64,000 bases of DNA from Pelosinus fermentans (GCA_002434245.1 DJJR01000039.1:14870-78869), one strand, 5' to 3'. Counted from the first letter of the stretch, positions 45,344 to 55,115 are shown. Program-made: numbers and translations. Notes: a model not told the origin generated them from the sequence alone.

Positions 45344-48300
45344 ATGCCGACCATTGCCCGCATCCGTTTTGCCAATGTGGTGTATGAAAACAGGCAAAAG
45401 CGCTATAATGATGAAACCTTCCAATTTGATGGTCATAATAGTGCTGTTTTATTGGAAAATGGCGGTGGTAAAACGGTTTTTGTTCAGACCTTGCTGCAAG
45501 CAGTAATGCCTCATGCCAGTTTGGCTGGACGCAAAATCCGCGATACGCTGTCTCTTGCCCAGTCGGCGGCCCATATTGCTGTGGAATGGATTTTGCAGGA
45601 ACATCCACGAGTGTATGGATTGACCGTTGTTACTTTATTCTTGAGAAATGAGGAACTTCATTCCTATAAATATACTTATCGCTATATGCCGGAGGACAAG
45701 CAATCCATTACTCACCTTCCTTTTACGGTGCAGGATGCTTTGGGGCGCAGGCGTCCGGCGACAGCAGAGGAAATGCATGATTATTATTTAAAGATGAATG
45801 ACCGCTCGCTGCATGCCAAGCTATTTGCGGATATCACGGATTATTCTACTTATTTGGAGAAGGATTTTAAGCTGATTCATGATGAGTGGGCTTCTTTGGC
45901 GACGATTAATAGCGGTGAAGGGGATGTTGCCAAGTTCTTTGAAGCCTGTAAGACCACGAATGATTTAGTGAAAAAACTGCTCATTCCCACGGTTTTATTG
46001 GCTATTACTCACGAAGATAAGGCCAGCTTTATTCAGATGTTTGAGGAAAAGCGCGTGAATTTAAGGAAGTCGAAGCAATTAAAACAGCAAATTAAGGAAA
46101 ATCGAAGTATTGAGCAGCAAGTCAATTCGATCATGAAGGTATATGAGTCTGCCCATATACGAGAAGAAGGACATGCTGCGCTGCAGCAGCAAGGGAAACG
46201 GTTTTATCAGGAAGCGAGGAAAAAGCAGGGAGAACTTACGGCAGGGTTGGACCATTTGGTCAGCAAAAAAAACACCTTGCTTTTGGAAGAACGATTACTC
46301 CAGGAACAAACGGAATCCCTGCGCATTGCTGAGCTTAAACTAAAAGAGCAGCAAGCTTTAGGCAATTATGAAGGGAAAAAGCTTGCATATCAAGAGAGCC
46401 GGGAGCAACTTCATCAATTGGAACAGGCACAGCATACCCTTGCTTATTTGCGGGATAAACAAGATCGGGATAGTAAATGGGCGCAAATACAAGCAGAGGA
46501 AGAAAGCCTGCGGCTGCAGGCCAGCGGACAGCAGGATGAGGAGTTAATGGCAACTCTCCAATTAGTCCATTGCCAGCTGCGCAGCGTTTATGATCAGAAG
46601 GAAGCGCTGCATCAGGAAGCTTTAACTGCCTTGGAGCAGCAGGCGGCTCTGCTAAAGGAAGAGATGAGAAAGCAGGCTAAAAAGATACAAGAGCAAGAGA
46701 GCCTGGGGCAAGGTCTAAAGGAAGTGCAGGTAGGGCATCGGACAAAGCTGGAAATGTTACGGCATCGGCAGGAGCAAATCGCCAAGCAGATTCTTGCCAA
46801 TGTGCAAGAGCAGCAAGTCGGGGAGGAACTGCTGCGTTGGAAAAAAGAAGCGGAATATGTGCAGCAGGCTTTGATGAATCAGCTGCTGCTCTTAGGGGAA
46901 AAAGAGAGGGAAGAAAAACAGAAAGGACTAGAGGTTGCTCAGTTGCGGGAGGAAGAGGGCAGGGTTCGCCTGCAAGTTGCGAATCTGGAAAATAAGCTGG
47001 AAGAGAATCAGCGTAAACACCAGGAAGTCCTCCATAAACTTCGTGAGCTTCCTAATTTGAGAAATCTTGATTCTCTTTATATTGAGCAAGGTAAAATCAA
47101 TGCTGCTCTTGGTATTTTAAAGGATCGCCGCAGTAAAGAACTGGATTTGGCTAAAGAGCAGGAACGCCGTGATTTAAGACTGGTAGATGCCTATGGAGAG
47201 CAGGAAAAATTTACTTTTGATGCTTATTTGCTGTCCTTTCTTAGAAATTGCGATTGTGTCGTAGAAAGTGGTACTGCTTATACAGAACGGCTGATGAAAG
47301 AAGGCTATGGAACGCGAGAAGAGTTATTAGCCCATTTTCCCTTATGGCCCATGTCGTTGATTGTTCAGGAAAGGGATAAGGAGGAATTGACAAATCGGTT
47401 ATCGAAAGCTGGCAATATTCTCACTTCTCCCGTCTTTGTTATGACGACGGCAGAAGCCCAGGCGGCAGCTCGAGGAACCTATCCTCAGACGACTATTTGG
47501 CCTGAGTTTTGGCCTGGGGTTTTAGAAGAGGTGTCCTTTCGGGCATGGCAGGAGTATTTCACGCAAAAAGCCAAGGAAAGTCAGGAGGTGCGGGAGAGTA
47601 AGGAAATAGCTTATCAGGAGGTCTTGAATCTCTATCGGCATTTGGATGAATTTTTTCTTGCTTATCCTCAGGCGGTCTACGAAAAGTGTCAGCAAGATCA
47701 TTCTGATTTACAAGAGCAGGCAGAGAAGTTGAAACGCAATATTATGCTGGTGCAGCGCGAACAGCAAGAAGCCAGCAGGGCTTTGAAAGTCTGCCAGGAA
47801 GCCATTGGTGATTTAAATGGCAAAGCGGCTGCGCTGCATCGTAAAATTGAGCAAGGTACTGAGTGGGAAGAAATAGAAGGGACCTGCCAGGTGGAAGAAA
47901 CCGCCTTGGCCCAATGCCTGATAGAGCTTGGGAAAAGCAGGGAAGTATCCCGAGTACTTCAGAAGGAGCAAACAGTGCTGCAGGCGCAAAAAGAGCAATT
48001 GGATACCAGCAGTGCTGCACGCAAAGAGGCGCTGAGCCTGTTAATCGGCGAAGAATTACGCCGGGAATTGCAGAGTTATTCTCCTCTTGCTCCCCTCTTG
48101 CCAGAAGAAAGCCTAAAGGCGAAGCGTCTCAAGGTAAAGGAAGAGTTAGCTCATCTAAATCAAGGTCGGGAGGTTATTGAGAATCGAATCAAGTCCTATC
48201 GGCAAGAATGGGAAAAGTTCAATCGGCGTCTTGAAGGATATCAGGTGGATGTGCCTGCCGAGGACGTTTTTCCAGCAGATGGCGATGTACAGCTTCAGAA

Positions 48301-49753
48301 TCTGCAAAGGGATATAAGGCAGTTAGAACCTGTGGTGAAACAAGAACGCCAACATAGTGAGCAGGCGGCAAATTTTTGGAAGACTTGCTGCACCCGCAGA
48401 GAAGAGCGGGAACGGTTTTACCAGGAGAAGTTTGCTGCCCCGGTTCATGTCTTCTCCGAATTATTATCTGTGATGAAGGAGCGGTTGTCCGGCAATTGGG
48501 TCAGAATTGAGGAAGAATTGGCAATGGCAGAGGGCAGTTACCAACACTTGCAGCAGGAAATGGAAAAATGGCAGAAATTGATTACCAAGATGGAAACCAG
48601 TAATGGGAAATTGGAATTTTTGGTAGAAGCAATTCCCATTACGCCCTTAACGGGGGAAGAGGCTCAGTCCTTTCCTTATAAGAGCATTGCGATGATAGCT
48701 GCTTTATTGGAAGGGATGGAAATCTCCTATGACGAGTTGGCAGCTAGTAAGCGGACCGTGGAGCAGGCGAAACTTAATTTTGAAAAGTTTTGTCATCATT
48801 CTAACTTTCAAAATGAAAAAATGCGGCAAAGTATCTTGAATGGTATCCGGCAAAAGCAAAGCTATCAGCAATTAGTGATTTGGGAGAGGGAGCTAAAACA
48901 GCATATTCTAGGGGCCAATCGAGTGGCCGAACAAAATATGCAGGCTTACAATGAAGATATTAAACATTTTATTAATCAGCTTCACTTGCATCTCATTAGT
49001 ATTTGTGATGAGATGGGGCTGATTCAAAAGATGACAGGGGTAAAGGTTGAAGAGCATTATAAAACGATTTATGAAATAAAGACACCTGTATGGGAAGAGG
49101 GAGCTGCTAAAGAAAAATTGCTGGAGCATTTGGAATGGATGACCGAGCAATTGGCGGCAGATAGCTACAAGCAGGAAGATGGCATGGAAGATAGCAAAAA
49201 GATACGAAAGAATATTGAAAACTGGTTGAGCCCTTCTTATCTCTTTACCCGGATTAGCCCCAATAAGAACTTTACAGTAGGGGTGCGAAAAGTATCCAAT
49301 GATAGCCGCATCAGCAACTATCCTGTGGATTGGGCCACGTCGAATAGTTGGTCGGGGGGAGAAAAGTGGAGTAAGAACATGGCTCTGTTTTTAGGGATTC
49401 AAAGTTATTTAGTGGAAAAGCGTCAGCCCAGCAGGCAGAGTAAAGGCCACAGCCGCACAGTGGTGCTGGATAATCCCTTTGGACAAGCTTCCAGTGATCA
49501 TGTACTAGAGCCGGTGTTCTTTATTGCTGAAAAATTGGGTTTCCAGGTCATTGCTCTTACGGCTCTGGCAGAGGGAAAGTTTCTGCGGGATTACTTCCCC
49601 ATTATTTATAGCTGCCGATTGCGGGCAGCAGTGGGCGGAGAGACTTCTGTCATGAACAAAGAACTTCATGTGAATCATGCTTTTTTCCAGGATAAATACC
49701 CCCAAACCCTAACCCGCCTTGGTCAAGTCAAACAGATTGAGCTATTAAGCTAA
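45344..49753 (+). CDS. jetC: Wadjet SMC-like ATPase JetC (MksB/MukB-like)
   Basis: 1469 residues from the ATG at 45344 (AGGAGGGAGG upstream; the frame opens 87 bases earlier inside jetB). The N-terminal head has IARIRFANVVYENRQKRYND and the Walker A loop LLENGGGKTVF near residue 36. The centre is a very long coiled coil, Gln/Glu-rich, with a hinge-like region near residues 610-760. The C-terminal head has the signature SWSGGEKWSKNMALFLG and Walker B TVVLDNPFGQ. It is the loop-extruding motor of the complex. No frameshift is seen, so the four-gene system looks intact. Confidence 0.94.
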   Translation: MPTIARIRFANVVYENRQKRYNDETFQFDGHNSAVLLENGGGKTVFVQTLLQAVMPHASLAGRKIRDTLSLAQSAAHIAVEWILQEHPRVYGLTVVTLFLRNEELHSYKYTYRYMPEDKQSITHLPFTVQDALGRRRPATAEEMHDYYLKMNDRSLHAKLFADITDYSTYLEKDFKLIHDEWASLATINSGEGDVAKFFEACKTTNDLVKKLLIPTVLLAITHEDKASFIQMFEEKRVNLRKSKQLKQQIKENRSIEQQVNSIMKVYESAHIREEGHAALQQQGKRFYQEARKKQGELTAGLDHLVSKKNTLLLEERLLQEQTESLRIAELKLKEQQALGNYEGKKLAYQESREQLHQLEQAQHTLAYLRDKQDRDSKWAQIQAEEESLRLQASGQQDEELMATLQLVHCQLRSVYDQKEALHQEALTALEQQAALLKEEMRKQAKKIQEQESLGQGLKEVQVGHRTKLEMLRHRQEQIAKQILANVQEQQVGEELLRWKKEAEYVQQALMNQLLLLGEKEREEKQKGLEVAQLREEEGRVRLQVANLENKLEENQRKHQEVLHKLRELPNLRNLDSLYIEQGKINAALGILKDRRSKELDLAKEQERRDLRLVDAYGEQEKFTFDAYLLSFLRNCDCVVESGTAYTERLMKEGYGTREELLAHFPLWPMSLIVQERDKEELTNRLSKAGNILTSPVFVMTTAEAQAAARGTYPQTTIWPEFWPGVLEEVSFRAWQEYFTQKAKESQEVRESKEIAYQEVLNLYRHLDEFFLAYPQAVYEKCQQDHSDLQEQAEKLKRNIMLVQREQQEASRALKVCQEAIGDLNGKAAALHRKIEQGTEWEEIEGTCQVEETALAQCLIELGKSREVSRVLQKEQTVLQAQKEQLDTSSAARKEALSLLIGEELRRELQSYSPLAPLLPEESLKAKRLKVKEELAHLNQGREVIENRIKSYRQEWEKFNRRLEGYQVDVPAEDVFPADGDVQLQNLQRDIRQLEPVVKQERQHSEQAANFWKTCCTRREERERFYQEKFAAPVHVFSELLSVMKERLSGNWVRIEEELAMAEGSYQHLQQEMEKWQKLITKMETSNGKLEFLVEAIPITPLTGEEAQSFPYKSIAMIAALLEGMEISYDELAASKRTVEQAKLNFEKFCHHSNFQNEKMRQSILNGIRQKQSYQQLVIWERELKQHILGANRVAEQNMQAYNEDIKHFINQLHLHLISICDEMGLIQKMTGVKVEEHYKTIYEIKTPVWEEGAAKEKLLEHLEWMTEQLAADSYKQEDGMEDSKKIRKNIENWLSPSYLFTRISPNKNFTVGVRKVSNDSRISNYPVDWATSNSWSGGEKWSKNMALFLGIQSYLVEKRQPSRQSKGHSRTVVLDNPFGQASSDHVLEPVFFIAEKLGFQVIALTALAEGKFLRDYFPIIYSCRLRAAVGGETSVMNKELHVNHAFFQDKYPQTLTRLGQVKQIELLS

Positions 49754-49771
49754 ATAAAAAGTGAAAAAACA

Positions 49772-49884
49772 ATGAACCGCAAAGATCTGAAATAGGTATC
49801 CCTTTGTGTACTTCGCGTCTTTGCGGTTCAAAATGTTTTATTTTTTACCACGTTCTCTGTGTCCTCTGTGCCTCTGCGGTTCAA
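49772..49884. repeat. Mixed A/B repeat (49772-49831) and a Family A arm (49847-49884)
   Basis: First a short element TGAACCGCAAAG ... CTTTGCGGTTCA, then the arm CTCTGTGCCTCTGCGGTTCA. They fill the gap between jetC and the amino-acid binding protein genes. Confidence 0.8.
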
Positions 49885-49921
49885 TTTCTTCTTACGCATT
49901 TAAAATACTCCTGTTAAAGCA

Positions 49922-49951
49922 TTGACTAAATATGCATAAATAATGTATAAT
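49922..49951 (+). promoter_or_regulatory. Sigma-A promoter of binding protein 1
   Basis: TTGACT, 18 bases, TATAAT. The core ATTGACTAAATAT is identical at the second paralogue (50841), so the promoter was duplicated along with the gene. Confidence 0.75.
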
Positions 49952-49989
49952 TATAAAGAAATTGAGGATATAAGCAGGAGGGTTATTCT

Positions 49990-50763
49990 ATGTCAAAGAA
50001 AATCATGTCATTATTAATTATCGTGGTGCTGATTGCATCATTTGGTTTGGTTGGGTGCAGTAAAGAGGGAGCATCCACTGCGAAAGTATTAAAAGTGGGT
50101 ACGGATGCAGGTTTTGCTCCATTTGAGTTTCAAGATGAAAAATCAAAAGAATATGTGGGATTTGATATGGATTTGATTAAAGCCTTAGGTAAGCAAATGG
50201 GTTATGAAGTACAAATTCAAAATATGAATTTTGATGGATTGATTCCTGGTCTAGAAGTGAATAGCATTGATGCAGTAGCTTCCGGTATGACGATTACAGA
50301 GGCTAGAAAGCAAAAAGTGAATTTTACCAAGCCTTATTATCAGGCTGGATTAACCATCGTAGTGAAAAATGACAATGATACCATTAAGAACTTTAAAGAT
50401 TTAGAAGGCAAGAAGATTGCAGTGCAGATTGGTACTACTGGTGCTGCAGAGGCAAAGAAGATTAAAGATGCACAAGTGCGTGAGTTTAATAATGCTCCTG
50501 AAGCCTTTATGGAATTAAAAGCCGGCGGTGTAGATGCCGTTGTGAATGATAAGCCTGTTAATGAATATTATATTGCCCAATCAGGCAGTAAAGATGCCAA
50601 AGCTGTTGGCGAGCCTCTGCAAGCAGAGGAATACGGGATTGCCGTTGCCAAAAAGAACACTGAGCTGGCAGGTAAGTTAGATAAAGCTCTTGATGAGCTA
50701 AAAAAGAATGGCGAGTATGAAAAAATATACGTAAAATGGTTTGGTAAAAAACCAGGAATATAA
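49990..50763 (+). CDS. Amino-acid ABC transporter substrate-binding lipoprotein (copy 1)
   Basis: 257 residues, type 3 periplasmic binding fold. The signal ends in the lipobox VGC (SFGLVGCSKEG), so the protein is lipid-anchored after residue 22. The ligand-site blocks LKVGTDAGFAPFEFQD and VGFDMDLIKALGKQMG and the C-terminal NGEYEKIYVKWFGKKP are typical of polar amino-acid (glutamine or arginine) binders. Its permease and ATPase are encoded about 3 kb downstream. AGGAGGG precedes the ATG. Confidence 0.93.
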   Translation: MSKKIMSLLIIVVLIASFGLVGCSKEGASTAKVLKVGTDAGFAPFEFQDEKSKEYVGFDMDLIKALGKQMGYEVQIQNMNFDGLIPGLEVNSIDAVASGMTITEARKQKVNFTKPYYQAGLTIVVKNDNDTIKNFKDLEGKKIAVQIGTTGAAEAKKIKDAQVREFNNAPEAFMELKAGGVDAVVNDKPVNEYYIAQSGSKDAKAVGEPLQAEEYGIAVAKKNTELAGKLDKALDELKKNGEYEKIYVKWFGKKPGI

Positions 50764-50791
50764 GCTGATAAAAGTATAATGTATACATTGT

Positions 50792-50820
50792 GGGACTGGG
50801 TGAAAACCGGGTCCCTTTTG
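50792..50820 (+). terminator. Terminator after binding protein 1
   Basis: Hairpin GGGACTGGGT / ACCGGGTCCC then CTTTTG. Confidence 0.7.
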
Positions 50821-50841
50821 CTATATTCTATAAAAAAAGTA

Positions 50842-50871
50842 TTGACTAAATATCCAAGGCGTATGTATAAT
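50842..50871 (+). promoter_or_regulatory. Sigma-A promoter of binding protein 2
   Basis: TTGACT, 18 bases, TATAAT; same core as at 49922. Confidence 0.75.
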
Positions 50872-50917
50872 TATGAACATTACAAGATTACAAACAAATA
50901 GTGGGAGGAAAGAAAAA

Positions 50918-51685
50918 ATGTCTAGAAAAATACTATCTTTGTTCATAATTGGAATATTTATCTTGTCTTTAGGATTGGTAGGCTGTGGTAAGCAGGAAGC
51001 GAAACCGGCCAAAGTTTTGAAAGTCGGATCGGAAGCGGCTTTTGCTCCTTTTGAGTTTCAAGATGAGAGTACAAAAGAATATGTAGGTTTTGACATTGAT
51101 TTAATTAAAGCCATTGGTAAGCAAATGGGTGCCGAAGTACAGATTCAGAATATGGGATTTGATGGATTGATTCCTGGTTTAGAGGCTAATAGTATTGATT
51201 TGGCTATTTCAGGAATGACGATTACAGAGGAGCGAGCCAAGAAAGTAAGCTTTTCTAAGCCTTATTATAAATCTGGTTTGACGATGGTTGTAAAAACTGA
51301 TAATACAAGCATTCAGTCTTTCAAAGATTTAGAAGGCAAAAAGATTGCTGTTCAATTAGGTACGACTGGCGCAGATGAAGCTAAAAAAGTAAAGGATGCA
51401 CAGATTCGTGAATTTAACAGCGCTCCGGAAGCTTTTTTAGAGCTTAAAGCTGGTGGTGTTGATGCCGTTGTAAATGATAAACCGGTTAATGAATATTATA
51501 TTGCCAAAACCGGCGGTAATGATGCTAAAATGGTTGGTGAACCTCTAACTGCTGAAGATTACGGTATCGCAGCTTCAGGTAAGAATAAAGAGCTGATTGC
51601 CCAAGTTGACAAAGCATTGGAAGAATTAAAGAAGAACGGGGAATATGAAAAAATTTACGTAAAATGGTTTGGCAAAAAGCCATAA
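50918..51685 (+). CDS. Amino-acid ABC transporter substrate-binding lipoprotein (copy 2)
   Basis: 255 residues from the ATG at 50918 (GGGAGGAAAG upstream; the frame opens 45 bases earlier). Lipobox LVGCGKQ. The alignment with copy 1 runs without gaps over nearly its whole length (VGFDIDLIKAIGKQMGAEVQ), but the ligand-facing start differs (SEAAFAPFEF). It has its own promoter and terminator, so it can be expressed apart from copy 1. Confidence 0.93.
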   Translation: MSRKILSLFIIGIFILSLGLVGCGKQEAKPAKVLKVGSEAAFAPFEFQDESTKEYVGFDIDLIKAIGKQMGAEVQIQNMGFDGLIPGLEANSIDLAISGMTITEERAKKVSFSKPYYKSGLTMVVKTDNTSIQSFKDLEGKKIAVQLGTTGADEAKKVKDAQIREFNSAPEAFLELKAGGVDAVVNDKPVNEYYIAKTGGNDAKMVGEPLTAEDYGIAASGKNKELIAQVDKALEELKKNGEYEKIYVKWFGKKP

Positions 51686-51702
51686 TCCAATTGATCATAC
51701 AT

Positions 51703-51748
51703 AAAGACACGGGAGCGTTTATGAACTAAACGTTTCCGTGTCTTTTTA
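51703..51748 (+). terminator. Terminator after binding protein 2
   Basis: Stem AAAGACACGG / CCGTGTCTTT with an inner CGTTT/AAACG helix, then T-run. Confidence 0.85.
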
Positions 51749-51760
51749 ATGACAAAAAGA

Positions 51761-51845
51761 ACACACCCCGTCACTGCGTGCCACCCCTCTCAAGAGGGGA
51801 TTTTTTACTATGTTTGACCTATTCTTCGCATCTTCGCGTTTCAAA
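51761..51845. repeat. Family C arm (51761-51801) and a Family B arm (51821-51845)
   Basis: AACACACCCCG ... CCCCTCTCAAGAGGGG, then CTTCGCATCTTCGCGTTTCA. Both are single arms. The rest of the gap (51846-51986) holds only an AT-rich promoter-like pair, TTGATG and TAAAAT. Confidence 0.8.
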
Positions 51846-51986
51846 AGGTTTTATTTTTGTGACTTTAAGAGTGGACATTTATTAAAGTGTATTATTTTGA
51901 TAATACAAAAAATGCTTGATGATTCAGAAAAAAGATGTAAAATAGTAGAAGGTAAACAAATAGAGTTGTTATGGGAGGTTATTTGA

Positions 51987-52766
51987 TTGTCGAAAAAAAT
52001 GCTGAGTTTGATGGTAGTCGGAATTTTGGTATTATCCTTGGGTTTAGTTGGCTGTGGTCAGAAGGCTGCAGATACGGACAAGGCTAAAGTACTTAAAATT
52101 GGTGCAGAGATGACATTCCCGCCTTTTGAGTTTCAAGAAGAGGGCAATAAAGAATATGTCGGCTTTGATATGGATTTGGCAAGAGCAGTGGCAAAGCAAA
52201 TGGGCTACACTGCAGAAATTCAAAACATTGGTTTTGATGGTCTGATTCCTGCATTGGAAGCAGGTAATATTGATATGATCGTTTCCGGTATGAGTATTAC
52301 AGAAGAACGCAGTAAAAAAATAGCGTTCTCCAAACCTTATTATAAATCTGGTTTGTCCATTGTAGTTAAAGGGGATAATAATTCGATTGCTAGCTTTAAA
52401 GATTTAGAAGGTAAAAGAATTGCTGTACAAATTGGCACCACAGGTGCTGAAGAAGCTAGAAAAATAAAAGATGCAAAAGTACGGGAATACAATAGCAATT
52501 CCGAAGCATATATGGAACTAAAAGCTGGCGGTGTAGATGCAGTAGTGAATGATCTGCCAGTGAATGAGTATTACTTAACGAAAAGTGGCGAGAAAAATGC
52601 CAAAATTGTTGGCGATATCTTGAACGCCGAAGAATATGGCATGGCTGTAACCAAGAAAAACACGGAGCTAGTGGAAAAAGTAAATAAGGCAATCGACGAG
52701 TTAAAGAAAAACGGCGAATATGAAAAAATTTATGTGAAATGGTTTGGGAAAAAACCACAACTATAA
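51987..52766 (+). CDS. Amino-acid ABC transporter substrate-binding lipoprotein (copy 3)
   Basis: 259 residues from a TTG with GGGAGG upstream. Lipobox LVGCGQK. It has the same fold and C-terminus as the other two, but the ligand-site start reads IGAEMTFPPFEFQEE, more different than copies 1 and 2 are from each other. The three paralogues share the only permease/ATPase pair in the window, so they may widen its ligand range. Confidence 0.93.
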   Translation: MSKKMLSLMVVGILVLSLGLVGCGQKAADTDKAKVLKIGAEMTFPPFEFQEEGNKEYVGFDMDLARAVAKQMGYTAEIQNIGFDGLIPALEAGNIDMIVSGMSITEERSKKIAFSKPYYKSGLSIVVKGDNNSIASFKDLEGKRIAVQIGTTGAEEARKIKDAKVREYNSNSEAYMELKAGGVDAVVNDLPVNEYYLTKSGEKNAKIVGDILNAEEYGMAVTKKNTELVEKVNKAIDELKKNGEYEKIYVKWFGKKPQL

Positions 52767-52770
52767 AAAT

Positions 52771-52815
52771 AATGTAGAGGCAGCCTCAAATATTTGAGGC
52801 TGCCTCTACATTTTT
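52771..52815. terminator. Bidirectional terminator between binding protein 3 and the outer-membrane gene
   Basis: Perfect stem AATGTAGAGGCAGCCTCAAA paired with its complement, with A-runs and T-runs on the two sides. It serves both convergent genes. Confidence 0.9.
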
Positions 52816-52816
52816 C

Positions 52817-53407
52817 TTACCATACCAGAGGAAACTTATATTCCGAATCACCTTCATCATTTTCCTTGTTAATGCCTCCTATATTAAAGCGATAGGATAA
52901 GCCCCAATAAAAACCATCACATTTTTTGTCGTTAAACTTTGAAATCCGGTATGTAAAATTGGTTTTTAAATCATCAGTCAGCTTATAGCTTAATCCCACC
53001 TGTGATTCGCGGAAATGACTGCCAACGACCTGGGACACATAGTAATCCCAGTCTTCATTGAGAAAACCGTTAGTTGCTCCTCCAAAAAAGGACTTGTTAT
53101 GAGAATCCATTGACACATTGCCAACTATGAATCGCGAATTAGGACCAAAATTAAATTGGGCATAGGTTTCATTTGCCTTGTAGCCGGCAGAACGCCAATT
53201 CGTTTTTTCGAACCCAACTGTCAGTGAATGTGTAATTTTATAGTCAAAGTTAAAATTACTCCCACTATCACTACTGTTATGAATCATGAAGTCTACATTA
53301 AGATCTCCAGTTTCCAAATTCTTAACTGGAGCAGCCAACGCGGTGCCAAGCATGAGATAGGTGCAAAAAAAAGATATTGCAGCTATTTTTGTTCCTTTTT
53401 TCAACAT
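52817..53407 (-). CDS. Outer-membrane beta-barrel protein
   Basis: 196 residues from the ATG at 53407 with TAGGAGGGA upstream; the longer frame lacks a ribosome site. A Sec signal peptide (KKGTKIAAISFFCTYLMLGT, cleavage near ALAA) is followed by alternating strands such as NFDYKITHSLTVGFEKTNW, YAQFNFGPNSRFIVGNVSM and QVGLSYKLTDDLKTNFTYRI, ending in FPLVW; a terminal aromatic is usual for barrels. About eight strands are expected. It implies a second membrane. It is cut into the amino-acid transport locus on the other strand. Function unknown. Confidence 0.8.
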   Translation of the reverse strand: MLKKGTKIAAISFFCTYLMLGTALAAPVKNLETGDLNVDFMIHNSSDSGSNFNFDYKITHSLTVGFEKTNWRSAGYKANETYAQFNFGPNSRFIVGNVSMDSHNKSFFGGATNGFLNEDWDYYVSQVVGSHFRESQVGLSYKLTDDLKTNFTYRISKFNDKKCDGFYWGLSYRFNIGGINKENDEGDSEYKFPLVW

Positions 53408-53510
53408 GAGAAGATCCCTCCTAAAGATTATAATGAAACTTACAATTATATCAATTATCGTTGTTCTTCTTTGTTTTTTGCTTTGAAAATAAAAATGACA
53501 GCGATCAACT

Positions 53511-53553
53511 TCTCTTCGTGTTCTTTGCATCTCTTCGCGCCTTCGCGTTTCAC
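53511..53553. repeat. Family B arm
   Basis: TCTCTTCGTG ... CTTCGCGCCTTCGCGTTTCA, a single arm without a partner. Confidence 0.75.
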
Positions 53554-53619
53554 GTTTTTTTGTTCATTTCTAAGTGACTTAAAAAAACATATTTTAAAGA
53601 GATCCATGTTTCAATAGGA

Positions 53620-53648
53620 TTGACAGCATTGTCCTGTGTGTTTATAAT
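53620..53648 (+). promoter_or_regulatory. Consensus sigma-A promoter of the permease-ATPase pair
   Basis: TTGACA, 17 bases, TATAAT: a perfect consensus. The permease start is 57 bases downstream. Confidence 0.9.
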
Positions 53649-53704
53649 CATAGTGTTGCGTTATTATACATGCATACATATTTTTTGAATTAAGGGTGAA
53701 GACT

Positions 53705-54370
53705 ATGAACTTTGATTTTGATTTAATTGTGCGTTCCTTTCCCCTTTTACTAGTCGGTGCAGGGGTAACGGTGCAAATTACAGCATTCAGTGTGAGTCTG
53801 GGTTTGCTAATTGGAATGTTTGTTGGAATTGCACGTTTATCCAATACTTGGATTATTAAAGCATTAGCTGCAGTGTATGTGGATTTTATTCGCGGCACAC
53901 CGTTGTTAGTGCAGATTTTTCTTATTTATTTTGCACTGCCCATTATTGTAGGACAGCGAATTGATCCTTTTATTGCTGCGATTACTGCTTGCAGTATTAA
54001 CAGCGGTGCCTACGTTGCAGAGATTTTCCGCGGCGGAATTCAATCCATTGACAAAGGGCAGATGGAAGCAGGACGTTCTCTTGGTATGACTTGGGGACAG
54101 ACCATGCGCCATATTATCTTGCCCCAGGCTTTCAAGCGCATTATCCCGCCTTTAGGAAATGAATTTATTGCCATGATGAAAGATTCTTCTTTAGTATCGG
54201 TAATTGGTTTTGAAGAGCTTACGAGAAGAGGGCAGTTAATTATTGCCCGTACCTACGGGTCTTTTGAAATATGGTTATCTGTAGCATTTATTTATTTGAT
54301 TATGACCTTCACAATTTCACGTCTGGTAGATTATTTGGAGCGGAGGTACAAAATCGATGATAAGCATTAA
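53705..54370 (+). CDS. Amino-acid ABC transporter permease
   Basis: 221 residues from the ATG at 53705 (AAGGGTGA 5 bases upstream; a GTG at 53696 is in frame). About five membrane helices, HisM/GlnP family: [40 protein letters not shown], and the cytoplasmic EAA loop [20 protein letters not shown] that docks on the ATPase. The gene overlaps the ATPase gene by 14 bases. Confidence 0.93.
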   Translation: MNFDFDLIVRSFPLLLVGAGVTVQITAFSVSLGLLIGMFVGIARLSNTWIIKALAAVYVDFIRGTPLLVQIFLIYFALPIIVGQRIDPFIAAITACSINSGAYVAEIFRGGIQSIDKGQMEAGRSLGMTWGQTMRHIILPQAFKRIIPPLGNEFIAMMKDSSLVSVIGFEELTRRGQLIIARTYGSFEIWLSVAFIYLIMTFTISRLVDYLERRYKIDDKH

Positions 54371-55076
54371 AAATGTTCATAAACATTTTGGCAAACTCCA
54401 TGTTTTAAAAGGGATTAATGCACATATTGCTGAGAAAGAAGTTGTCGTTATCATTGGACCCAGTGGTTCGGGTAAGAGTACATTACTCCGCTGCATTAAT
54501 TATTTGGAAGAGCCAACAGAGGGCGAAATTATAGTGGATGGCATTCCTCTTACGAATGAATCCAATATTAATAAAGTGCGGGAAGAAGTAGGGATGGTTT
54601 TTCAGCGCTTTAATTTATTTCCTCATAAATCAGTATTAGAAAATATCATCCTGGCGCCTATGACTGTGCGAAAAACACCAAAGTCTGAGGCGGTAAAAAT
54701 TGCCCAGGATTTACTTGTAAAGGTTGGACTGGCTGATAAGGAACATGCCTATCCGGAGCAGCTGTCAGGCGGACAGCAGCAGCGGGTGGCGATAGCCAGG
54801 GCATTGGCTATGAAACCGAAAATCATGCTGTTTGATGAGCCCACTTCTGCCCTTGATCCGGAAATGGTTAAAGAAGTGCTGGATGTTATGAAATCCTTAG
54901 CTCATGAGGGAATGACAATGGCGATTGTTACTCATGAAATGGGATTTGCCCGGGAAGTTGGGGATCGGGTTCTTTTTATGGATGAAGGACGCCTTGTGGA
55001 AGAAGGTACGCCAGAAGAGATTTTCTCTCATGCGAAAGAAGAGCGAACTAAATCCTTTTTATCTAAAATATTGTAA
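54357..55076 (+). CDS. glnQ: Amino-acid ABC transporter ATP-binding protein
   Basis: 239 residues. Walker [10 protein letters not shown] near residue 35, Q-loop [13 protein letters not shown], signature [19 protein letters not shown], Walker [15 protein letters not shown]-loop VTHEM. Closest in form to GlnQ/HisP ATPases for polar amino acids. The ribosome site GGAGGT lies in the end of the permease gene. Confidence 0.93.
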   Translation: MISIKNVHKHFGKLHVLKGINAHIAEKEVVVIIGPSGSGKSTLLRCINYLEEPTEGEIIVDGIPLTNESNINKVREEVGMVFQRFNLFPHKSVLENIILAPMTVRKTPKSEAVKIAQDLLVKVGLADKEHAYPEQLSGGQQQRVAIARALAMKPKIMLFDEPTSALDPEMVKEVLDVMKSLAHEGMTMAIVTHEMGFAREVGDRVLFMDEGRLVEEGTPEEIFSHAKEERTKSFLSKIL

Positions 55077-55115
55077 GAAAAAGGATGATTTCTTATAAAT
55101 TCCAGGCTGTGCGAT

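Noticed and set aside
47813..48020. Minus-strand frames inside jetC
   Set aside because: They are shadows of the coiled-coil coding sequence.
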